DNA of 64,000 nt, taken from assembly GCF_014648075.1 (NCBI RefSeq), contig NZ_BMQK01000004.1, forward strand, positions 438,048 to 502,047, given 5' to 3'. Source of the DNA: Streptomyces ruber (lineage in GTDB: Bacteria; Actinomycetota; Actinomycetes; Streptomycetales; Streptomycetaceae). The notes beneath the pieces were generated by a model that made no database searches, was not told the origin of the DNA, and worked only from the letters and a program-made list of their open reading frames with translations. Position numbers and translations under genes: made by a program. Positions 40,368 to 50,006 of this stretch are shown piece after piece (the stretch's first letter is position 1; each line of letters opens with the position of its first letter).

Positions 40368-40440
40368 GGGGCTATAGCTCAGTTGGTAGAGCGCCTGCAT
40401 GGCATGCAGGAGGTCAGGAGTTCAATTCTCCTTAGCTCCA
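40368..40440 (+). tRNA. tRNA-Ala(GGC), second copy
   Basis: Identical over all 73 nt to the copy at 39470, including the same CGCAA directly upstream. Same cloverleaf, anticodon GGC, no encoded CCA. The two copies are 0.9 kb apart in the same direction. Confidence 0.97.
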
Positions 40441-40448
40441 CAGACGAG

Positions 40449-40481
40449 GATCCCGTCCGATCGCACCGATCGGACGGGATC
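40449..40481. terminator. bidirectional terminator after the second tRNA-Ala
   Basis: A perfect 15-bp stem (40449-40463 with 40467-40481) with a 3-nt loop, between the tRNA and the converging NuoF-like gene. Confidence 0.88.
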
Positions 40482-40533
40482 TCTGCTGTTGCGGGGCCGT
40501 GCTGGGGCGGGCCGTACGTGCGGGCCGTGCCGT

Positions 40534-42153
40534 TCAGCGGCCGCTGCCGAGGGCCCGGCGGCCCCGGACCTGGGAGAGCACCGGCAGGGTGTTGCGGGCC
40601 GGGGCGGCGGAACGGGTGTCCTCCTCGATGCGCAGAGCGAGCGCCGGGCAGCGGCGCACCGCCCGCAGTGCCTTCGCCTCCGCGTAACGCGGCACCGAGG
40701 CCTGGGCGACCGTCGGGAAGCCGTCCGCGCCCAGTTCGAAGACCTCCGGAAGGATGTCCGCGCACAGGCCGTGCCCGCGGCACAGGGTCCAGTCGACGAA
40801 GATCTTCTGGCGGCTGGGACCGGTCTCCTCCTGGGCGCCGCCGCCGGGAATGCCCGTCGGCGCCCTGCCGCCCTCGAACAGGGGCAGGACGCCCTCCACG
40901 GGCCGTCCGCAGCCGTTGCCGAGGACGTGCGCGGCCAGGTCGTCCGTGAACGCCTTGATCGTCGACTCCAGGAACATCGCCGAGCCGTCCGGGTGCGAGC
41001 ACGCCCCGCGCCGCTTCACGTTCTTGGCGACCTGCTTGAGCGCCTCCAGGGCGGCCGGACCGCCGCCGTTCAGGATGTCCTCCATGCCGCGTGCGGCGGC
41101 CGGCAGGCCCAGGTAGCAGGGGCCGCACTGGCCCGCGCTCTCCTCCGCCAGCCACTTCGCCACCTGCAGCGACTCACCCAGCGGACAGGTCTCCTGACTG
41201 ATCGGCAGGATCGCGCCCGCGCCGAGCGAACCGCCCACCGCGTCCAGCGAGTTGCGCGAGACGACCGCCTCGTCCACGGTCGCCGCGTCGATCCACTTGC
41301 CGTGGTAGCCGCCGGTCAGCACGCCCTGCGGCACCGGCGGCGCACCGGCCAGCTGGAGCACGTAGCGCAGGGGTACGCCGGTGGGGGCCTCGATCACCAT
41401 GGGGCGGGAGACCGCGCCGGAGACCGTGAGCATCACGGTGCCCGGCTCGTCGTACAGGCCGGTGTTGCCGTAACGCTCGGCGCCGATGCGGGCGGCGACG
41501 GCCAGCTGGGCGAACGTCTCGGCGTTCGACAGCAGGGTGGGCGCGCCGCCCACGCCGTTCCGGGAGGCGCTGACCTTGCGGCCCGGGGGGATCGCCGGGC
41601 CGCCGTCGATGGAGCGGATCAGCGAGGCGGCCGCACCGGTGACCATCCGTACCGGGTTGCGCTGCACGCGCGCGCGGATCGCCGCGCCCCGCCGGTTGCC
41701 GAGGCCGCGCTCGGCGAGGGCGGCCTCCATCGAGCGCTGGGTGGACTCGCGGGTCACTCCGACCACGAGCTGGCGGGCGCCCAGGGCCTCCGCGACCAGC
41801 AGGGCGCCGTCCAGGATGAGGTGCGGGGCACGGTTGATGAGCACCGTGTCCTTGCGGCAGGCCGGCTCGTCCTCGCTTCCGTTGACGACGACCACGGGCC
41901 GGATGCCGCGTTTGATCGCCGACTCGGCGACCGACCGCAGTTTCTTGTGGAACGGGAAGCCGGCGCCGCCCCGTCCCTTCAGGTTGATCCGTTCGGCGAG
42001 CCGGGCGAGCTGTTCGCCGCCCACCGGTTCGAGCGGACCGTGCACTTTCAGGTGCATGGGGAGGTCGAGCCTCTCGACGAGGTCGAAGCCCGAGGTGAGC
42101 TGGGGGAGCCCCACCACACGGACTTCGGGAACGTCGGGAAGGGCCTCGTTCAC
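40534..42153 (-). CDS. NuoF-like NADH/FMN subunit fused to a ferredoxin domain
   Basis: A 539-residue protein resembling the 51-kDa (NuoF) subunit of complex I. It has the FMN/NADH-binding GRGGAGFP at residues 60-67, an SLBB domain, and an iron-sulfur region near 340 reading SAGQCGPC where NuoF has SCGxCxPC, with GACSHPDG later, so one cluster cysteine is missing. The last ~90 residues are a small ferredoxin with LCRGHGLC and RRCPALAL, three cysteines as in [3Fe-4S] ferredoxins. It is not part of a nuo operon; instead it overlaps a membrane cytochrome gene by 4 nt. Together they probably move electrons between NAD(P)H and a membrane haem. Confidence 0.88.
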   Translation of the reverse strand: MNEALPDVPEVRVVGLPQLTSGFDLVERLDLPMHLKVHGPLEPVGGEQLARLAERINLKGRGGAGFPFHKKLRSVAESAIKRGIRPVVVVNGSEDEPACRKDTVLINRAPHLILDGALLVAEALGARQLVVGVTRESTQRSMEAALAERGLGNRRGAAIRARVQRNPVRMVTGAAASLIRSIDGGPAIPPGRKVSASRNGVGGAPTLLSNAETFAQLAVAARIGAERYGNTGLYDEPGTVMLTVSGAVSRPMVIEAPTGVPLRYVLQLAGAPPVPQGVLTGGYHGKWIDAATVDEAVVSRNSLDAVGGSLGAGAILPISQETCPLGESLQVAKWLAEESAGQCGPCYLGLPAAARGMEDILNGGGPAALEALKQVAKNVKRRGACSHPDGSAMFLESTIKAFTDDLAAHVLGNGCGRPVEGVLPLFEGGRAPTGIPGGGAQEETGPSRQKIFVDWTLCRGHGLCADILPEVFELGADGFPTVAQASVPRYAEAKALRAVRRCPALALRIEEDTRSAAPARNTLPVLSQVRGRRALGSGR

Positions 42154-43511
42154 TTATGGCCTCCGGAAGGCATGTTCCAAGGTTCGCCGGAGCCCGGTGC
42201 GCCATAGCCGCCGGGCAGCGTTTCGGTTGCGGGACCGCTGTCGTACGTGTCGTTCGTGTTGTACGTGCCGTAAGGGGCTGTCGTCTCAGCTGTCTCGTAA
42301 GAATTTTCGGGAATCGCCTGGAACTCGGGGACCGCCTGGAACGAGGTGCCCGCGAAGGTGTCCTGCATCGGGTCGTACGCCGACGGGGGCGCCTCGCCGA
42401 CCGGCGGCGGGGACGGGACGGGCCAGCGGCCGCCCGTGGAGCCGTCGTCGAGGCGCGGCACGGCCTGCGTGGGCGGCATGGCCGGCGGCGACTGCGCCGG
42501 CCGGTCCGTCCAGGGCGCCGACGGGTCCCCCGCGCGCGGGAAGGCCGACACGGTGCGGTAGGCGGCGGCGAAGCCGGGGCGGGTGCCGGGGGCGTCGGCC
42601 CGGACGGCGGACTCGTACGGGTCCGGGGACGGGGTGCGCTGCGGCGGGATCGCCGAGCCGCCCGGGAACAGCGGGTCGTCCGGGGCGGAGCCGCCGCGCG
42701 CGCCGTAGCCGGGCAGCGGTGAGCCGCCGCCCCGCGCGCGGGGGACCGCTCCCGGCGGGGTGTCCGCGGCGGCGCCGGCCACCCGGGCACGGCTCGCGTC
42801 CAGCTCCTCGCGGCCGGGCCGCGACTCGGTGCCGAGCACGCCCATGACCCGGTCGGCCACCTTGCGCTTGAACGGGCGGGGTGCGGAGCGCAGGGCCAGG
42901 GCGCCCGCGACGCCGGCCAGGCAGAGGCAGTACAGCGTGACGAAGACCGGCTTCGCCTCTCGACCCGCGTAGAGTCCGTGGATCAGCGCGAAACACCAGG
43001 CCGGGTAGGCCAGCATGTGGAACGCCCGCCAGCGCGCCGCGACCGGTGCCGGGGTGGCGAAGGCGCTGCGGAGCGCGCCGGTGAGGGCGGTCGTGATCAT
43101 CAGCAGGGCGGCCAGCGAGCCGAAGCCGATGAGGCCGGCGCTGCCCGTCACCCCGAGGCTGAAGGGGATCAGCGCGGCGAGGAGTGTCGTGTGGTCCGTC
43201 GCCAGCTTGACCGTGACGTGCAGCAGCAGGAAGGCCACCGAGGAGACGGCGGTCGTGCGGTGCACGGCCTGCGCGACGATGCGCTGGCGCGCGTTGAGGA
43301 ACACCCGGTCGGTCGCGACCAGACCCCAGATGACCGAGCAGGACAGGGCGACCAGCGAGAGCACGCCGGCGCCGAAGTTCAGGAAGTCCCGGACGCCGTC
43401 ACCTCCCAGGAGCACGATCGCGGGAATCAACAGCAGAGCGGCAGCCGTCGCCGCCCCATAGGCCGACCGGCCCGGCCGGGGAAGCGAGCTGCTGCTGCGA
43501 CGAGGGTTCAT
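42150..43511 (-). CDS. ferric reductase-like transmembrane cytochrome b protein
   Basis: A 453-residue protein with six membrane segments in the first ~210 residues and four conserved histidines (His84, His98, His165, His178) with spacings of 14 and 13, the pattern that binds two haems in ferric reductase/NADPH oxidase-type proteins. The flavin/NAD half that follows in those enzymes is absent; instead there is a 240-residue Pro/Gly/Ser/Tyr-rich disordered tail. The missing redox half may be supplied by the NuoF-like protein translated from the overlapping downstream gene. ATG 43511 lies about 35 nt after a putative start of transcription. Confidence 0.85.
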   Translation of the reverse strand: MNPRRSSSSLPRPGRSAYGAATAAALLLIPAIVLLGGDGVRDFLNFGAGVLSLVALSCSVIWGLVATDRVFLNARQRIVAQAVHRTTAVSSVAFLLLHVTVKLATDHTTLLAALIPFSLGVTGSAGLIGFGSLAALLMITTALTGALRSAFATPAPVAARWRAFHMLAYPAWCFALIHGLYAGREAKPVFVTLYCLCLAGVAGALALRSAPRPFKRKVADRVMGVLGTESRPGREELDASRARVAGAAADTPPGAVPRARGGGSPLPGYGARGGSAPDDPLFPGGSAIPPQRTPSPDPYESAVRADAPGTRPGFAAAYRTVSAFPRAGDPSAPWTDRPAQSPPAMPPTQAVPRLDDGSTGGRWPVPSPPPVGEAPPSAYDPMQDTFAGTSFQAVPEFQAIPENSYETAETTAPYGTYNTNDTYDSGPATETLPGGYGAPGSGEPWNMPSGGHK

Positions 43512-43552
43512 GGGGAACTCCGAACAGTTCGGGTGAGCGGTCCCGCCGTCGC

Positions 43553-43583
43553 ACTCTAAGTGGTGCCTAACCGACCGGTAGGT
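43553..43583 (-). promoter_or_regulatory. promoter with TetR-like operator for the cytochrome/NuoF-like operon
   Basis: Reading leftward, TAGAGT (43553-43558) can be a -10. The -35 zone is covered by a near-palindrome ACCGACC/GGTAGGT (43570-43583), a shape common for TetR-family operators. The regulator is not in the window. Confidence 0.4.
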
Positions 43584-43703
43584 GGTTTTGGTTATTGCGT
43601 TGTTATCAACCGGTGATGCGCCACCTGTGATGCCCCTTAGCGACTGCTATGCGAAATAGTGCGGGTTCCCCGGACCTCGTCGCGGCCCTTGTGGCCGCTG
43701 CGG

Positions 43704-43709
43704 TACCCT
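43704..43709 (+). promoter_or_regulatory. -10 of the leuS leader transcript
   Basis: TACCCT ends 6 nt before the ATG of the leader peptide at 43716, the same leaderless geometry as several other genes here. The -35 is weak. Confidence 0.45.
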
Positions 43710-43715
43710 GATCCC

Positions 43716-43754
43716 ATGCGTGCCGTACGCCTTCTGCTTAGCGAGCCGCGCTGA
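43716..43754 (+). CDS. leucine-rich leader peptide of the leuS attenuator
   Basis: A 12-codon reading frame, [12 protein letters not shown], with three consecutive leucine codons CTT-CTG-CTT. CTT is rare at this GC content, so the ribosome should pause there when charged leucyl-tRNA is scarce. The frame stops just before a stem-loop and a T-run terminator that precede leuS. Its placement, leaderless -10 and content fit a classical attenuation leader. Translation of the peptide is inferred, not shown. Confidence 0.7.
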   Translation: MRAVRLLLSEPR

Positions 43755-43760
43755 TCAGTC

Positions 43761-43825
43761 CCGGCCACGGGAGAAGCGAGTGGCCGGCATCGGCGCGGCG
43801 TCCCCTCCTGTGCGAGGGGATTTTT
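43761..43825 (+). terminator. leuS attenuator: pause hairpin and T-run terminator
   Basis: An 8-bp hairpin (43761-43768 with 43780-43787) is followed by a 7-bp terminator stem (43801-43807 with 43814-43820) and TTTTT at 43821-43825, a clear intrinsic terminator in a genome where T-runs are rare. It lies 69 nt before leuS and inside its leader. The exact antiterminator pairing was not resolved by eye. Confidence 0.75.
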
Positions 43826-43893
43826 CATTTCTCGGGTGTCACGGCCCGAGCGGCACAGTCGCTGGCAGAGACGATCGATGGAGCTTGAGGATC

Positions 43894-46779
<2,886 letters not shown>

Positions 46780-46809
46780 GTCGTCCGGGTCCCCTGGGGG
46801 ATGTGTGTG

Positions 46810-46850
46810 CGGGCAGGTTCGGGGTTCCGACGGAACTCCGGACCTGCCCG
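46810..46850 (+). terminator. leuS terminator
   Basis: A long stem of about 19 bp with GU pairs and one loop of 3 nt (46810-46828 with 46832-46850), followed by TTGCGTTT, 30 nt after the leuS stop. Confidence 0.8.
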
Positions 46851-46894
46851 TTGCGTTTACCGTGGAGGAGCGGCGTCACGGGGCCGTCGGCTGT

Positions 46895-46978
46895 GCCGTG
46901 CGTCGGACGCCGTGCGTCGGACGCCCCGGGCCGGACGCCGTGCGTCTGGCGTCGTGGGCCGGGCGTCGTGGGTCGTCG
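46895..46978 (+). repeat. 14-bp tandem repeat in a leader region
   Basis: Six consecutive, partly degenerate copies of a 14-bp unit (consensus GCCGTGCGTCGGAC), ending exactly where the Shine-Dalgarno of the next gene begins. Confidence 0.75.
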
Positions 46979-46991
46979 GAGGAGGAGCGTC

Positions 46992-47813
46992 GTGGGGACC
47001 GTCATCGCAATCGTGGCTCTCGTCTTCGTGCTGTTCCTGGTGCTGGGCGTGTACGCCACGGTGAAGGTCGTCGGAGCCGCCAAGCGAGGCGTGGACCGCA
47101 CCATCTCGCAGGCCCGCCGGACGGTCGAGGACACCACGCTGCGTGCCAAGAGCTTCGCCCAGCCGGGACCCGTGGGTGAGATCGCCGAGCTCCGGCTGAG
47201 GCTGCGCACCTCGATGCGGGCCACTCAGGACGCGCTGCAGGCGGGCGCGGCGGAGGACGAGTCCCTGAAGGAGACGCTGGGCCTCTTCACCCGGCTCAGC
47301 GCGCACGGCCACGAACTGGACGCCGAGTTGCGGCGCATGGAGGCCGAGCCGGATCGGGCCAAGCTCACGGAGCGGCTGCCCGTCCTGCGCGAGCGCACCG
47401 AGCGGATCACGAAGTCGGCGGACGCCCTGCGCTGGGCGGCCCACGACCGGGCCCACCGCTTCGCGGACGACGACCTGGACTCGCTCAGCGCGCAGATCGA
47501 CGTCGAGGCGGGAGCGCTGCGGCATTGGACGCCCTCTTCCGCCGCCCCGGCGGAAGCCGCGGACGCCGCCCCGGCGGAAGCCGCGGACGCCGCCCCGGCC
47601 GAACCGCCGCCCTGGCCCGAGCCCCCCGCACCGGAGGCCGCGGCCTCCGGCGGACAGACCTGGCCCGGGACACCCCGGGCGGACACGTCCGAGGAACCGG
47701 CGCGACCCGCGATCACACCTCCCGGCCCCCAGGTCTCCTACCCCTGGCAGGAGACCCCGGAGCGGGAGCACGAGGCGGTGCGGAAGAGGCCGCGGCCCGG
47801 GAACGCGACCTGA
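46992..47813 (+). CDS. membrane-anchored coiled-coil protein of unknown function
   Basis: A 273-residue protein with an N-terminal membrane anchor (TVIAIVALVFVLFLVLGVY, residues 3-21), then a long helical, charged region of about 150 residues likely to form coiled coils (IAELRLRLRTSMRATQDAL, ELDAELRRMEAEPDRAKL), and an Ala/Pro-rich disordered tail containing a duplicated AAPAEAAD unit. GTG 46992 is supported by GGAGGAG 5 nt upstream. It lies between leuS and degV in the same direction. I recognise no family; the layout resembles proteins that position other factors at the membrane, but this is inference. Confidence 0.85.
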   Translation: MGTVIAIVALVFVLFLVLGVYATVKVVGAAKRGVDRTISQARRTVEDTTLRAKSFAQPGPVGEIAELRLRLRTSMRATQDALQAGAAEDESLKETLGLFTRLSAHGHELDAELRRMEAEPDRAKLTERLPVLRERTERITKSADALRWAAHDRAHRFADDDLDSLSAQIDVEAGALRHWTPSSAAPAEAADAAPAEAADAAPAEPPPWPEPPAPEAAASGGQTWPGTPRADTSEEPARPAITPPGPQVSYPWQETPEREHEAVRKRPRPGNAT

Positions 47814-47940
47814 CCTGAAGGGAGTTCCGGGCGGAGCCCCGCCGCTCCGGTACCGGGACTCGACTTGATTCCGACCGTCCGACCGCAGGTGGGAGGGCCC
47901 GGGCTGCCGTCCGCGCGGCGCGGCGGGTAACCTCCAGCTC

Positions 47941-48786
47941 ATGTCCTGCCATGTCGCGATCGTCACCGATTCAACGGCCTATCTGCCGCAGCGGGAGATG
48001 GAGCGTCACGGCATCACCGCGGTGCCGCTGACCGTGGTCCTCGGCGACCGGGCACTGGAAGAGGGCACCGAGATCTCGGCCCGTTCGCTGGCCCAGGCCC
48101 TCCAGAAGCGACAGCCCGTCACCACCTCCCGGCCCAGCCCCGAACAGTTCGCCGAGACCTATCGCGAGGTCGCCGAGTCGGGCGCCGAGAGCATCGTCTC
48201 CCTGCACCTGTCCGCCGAGTTCTCGGGCACGTACGACGCCGCCGTGCTCGCCGCGAGCGGAGCGCCCGTGCCCGTGCGCGTGGTCGACACCGGCATGGTC
48301 GCCATGGCGCTCGGCTTCTGCGCACTGGCCGCCGCGGAGACCGCGGAGAACGGGGGTACGGCCGACGAGGCGGTCACCGCCGCGGAGAAGAGGGCCGCGG
48401 GCACCTCCGCCCACTTCTACGTCGACACCCTCGACTACCTCCGCCGGGGCGGCCGGATCGGCGCGGCTCAGGCCCTGCTCGGCTCCGCACTCGCCGTCAA
48501 ACCGCTGCTGCAGCTCGACGACGGCCGCATCGAGCTGCTGGAGAAGGTGCGCACGGCGTCGAGGGCGATCGCCCGCCTGGAGGAGATCGTCACCGAACGC
48601 GCCGGCGGCGCTACCGTGGACATCGCCGTCCACCACCTGGCCGCGCCCGAGCGGGCCCAGGCACTCGCGGACCGGCTGCGGGAGCGGGTGCCCGGACTGG
48701 CCGACCTCCATGTCAGCGAGGTCGGCGCGGTGATCGGGGCGCATACGGGACCGGGGTTGCTGGGAGCTGTCGTCTCGCCGCGATGA
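47941..48786 (+). CDS. DegV family fatty acid-binding protein
   Basis: A 281-residue DegV-fold protein that binds a fatty acid; in Gram-positive bacteria such proteins deliver acyl chains to fatty acid kinase. The family opening VAIVTDSTAYLPQ, TSRPSPEQF and YLRRGGRIG motifs are present. ATG 47941 has no Shine-Dalgarno but follows TAACCT by 7 nt, again leaderless style. There is no adjacent kinase partner (FakA-like) in this window. Confidence 0.93.
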   Translation: MSCHVAIVTDSTAYLPQREMERHGITAVPLTVVLGDRALEEGTEISARSLAQALQKRQPVTTSRPSPEQFAETYREVAESGAESIVSLHLSAEFSGTYDAAVLAASGAPVPVRVVDTGMVAMALGFCALAAAETAENGGTADEAVTAAEKRAAGTSAHFYVDTLDYLRRGGRIGAAQALLGSALAVKPLLQLDDGRIELLEKVRTASRAIARLEEIVTERAGGATVDIAVHHLAAPERAQALADRLRERVPGLADLHVSEVGAVIGAHTGPGLLGAVVSPR

Positions 48787-48917
48787 ACTGCCGGCCGAGT
48801 TGCCCTCGGTGATGTCCGGTGCTCGAGTGGGTGACGGAGTTGTCCACAACCCGGTGATGGTCCACGGGAAATGCGCAAGATCATCGCGAGCGTGCGGATG
48901 TGCCCGATCCTCCGGAC

Positions 48918-50006
48918 ATGGCACTCCGATCGCATTCGCGTCCACGCACAGCGTCCGTCACGAGCGGCCCCGGCCGGGCCCCCGTCCCGGGCCGCCGCGT
49001 ACGCCACCGCCGGGGGCGGGCAGCGCGCCGACGGGCATCGGCGGAGGCGCTCCGCAGACGCACGGAAGCACTCTTCGCCGCCGCCGAACCGGACGAGCGG
49101 GTCGAGCGGGTCGAGCGGGTCGAGGGAACTGAGCGAACCGAGCGAACTGAGCGGACCGGGTCGAGCGGGAAGGACGGTTCGCGGGCGGAGCGGCCGGACT
49201 CCTCGGACGTGCCGGGCGTTCCAGACCTGCGGGGTGTACGGGAGCGGATCGGTCCCGCGCTGCGCGAGCGGATGCCGTTGTGGCTGCAGACGAGGTGCGG
49301 TCTCGAGCGGAGGAGCGTCGCAGCGCTCGGTGTGGTGCTGCTCGTGGCGGTGATCCTCGCCGGACAGCACTTCTGGACGGGTGGGACACAACCGGTGAGC
49401 GCGCCCGAGGTGGTGCGGTCGGTCCCGCACGGCGCGCGGGACCTGCCGATGGCACCGGACGCGCCGGACGCGCAGGGCCCGGCGGTGCCCGGTACCGAAG
49501 CCGGACCGTCCGCCTCCGTGGCCGGCCCCGAGATCGTGGTGGACGTCAGCGGCAAGGTGCGGAGCCCCGGGATCCAGCGGTTGCCCGCGGGGTCCCGGGT
49601 CGCCGACGCGCTGCGGGCGGCCGGCGGGGTGCGTCCGGGCGTGGACGTGACGGGGCTCAACCGTGCGCGGCTGCTCGCGGACGGTGAGCAGGTGGTCGTC
49701 GGCGCGCCCGTACCCGCGGCAGGCCCCGCCACAGATGCGCCCGGTACGGGAGGGGTCGGTACGGGAGGAGCCGGAGGAGCCGGTACGGGAGGGCCCGCCG
49801 GCGCCGTCCCCGCGGCCCCGCTGTCCCTCAACACGGCTTCCGCGGAGCAGCTCGACACTCTCCCGGGCGTCGGCCCCGTGCTGGCCCGGCACATCATCGA
49901 CTACCGCACCCGGCACGGCGGTTTCCGCTCGCTCGACGAGCTCCGTGAGGTCAACGGCATCGGTGACCGCCGCTTCGCCGATCTGCGACCTCTCGTACGG
50001 CCATGA
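48918..50006 (+). CDS. comEA: ComEA-like DNA-binding competence protein
   Basis: ComEA binds double-stranded DNA at the cell surface for uptake or repair. The 362-residue protein has an Arg-rich disordered N-terminus, one membrane segment near residues 134-151 (VAALGVVLLVAVILAG), an SLBB domain (VDVSGKVRSPGIQRLPAGS) and a C-terminal helix-hairpin-helix region (LNTASAEQLDTLPGVGPVLA). The N-terminal part contains short tandem ERV and ERT tripeptide repeats (bases about 49095-49157). The start is uncertain: ATG 48918 is used, GTG 48900 is also possible, and neither has a good Shine-Dalgarno. It overlaps comEC by 4 nt (ATGA). Confidence 0.9.
   Translation: MALRSHSRPRTASVTSGPGRAPVPGRRVRHRRGRAARRRASAEALRRRTEALFAAAEPDERVERVERVEGTERTERTERTGSSGKDGSRAERPDSSDVPGVPDLRGVRERIGPALRERMPLWLQTRCGLERRSVAALGVVLLVAVILAGQHFWTGGTQPVSAPEVVRSVPHGARDLPMAPDAPDAQGPAVPGTEAGPSASVAGPEIVVDVSGKVRSPGIQRLPAGSRVADALRAAGGVRPGVDVTGLNRARLLADGEQVVVGAPVPAAGPATDAPGTGGVGTGGAGGAGTGGPAGAVPAAPLSLNTASAEQLDTLPGVGPVLARHIIDYRTRHGGFRSLDELREVNGIGDRRFADLRPLVRP

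Noticed and set aside
43720-43893. N-terminal extension of leuS to GTG 43720
   Set aside because: The extension would be translated through the hairpin and T-run terminator and has no LeuRS similarity; the ATG at 43894 fits the family.
43681-43893. T-box riboswitch before leuS
   Set aside because: I found no T-box core sequence or specifier loop; the leader peptide with Leu codons explains the region better.
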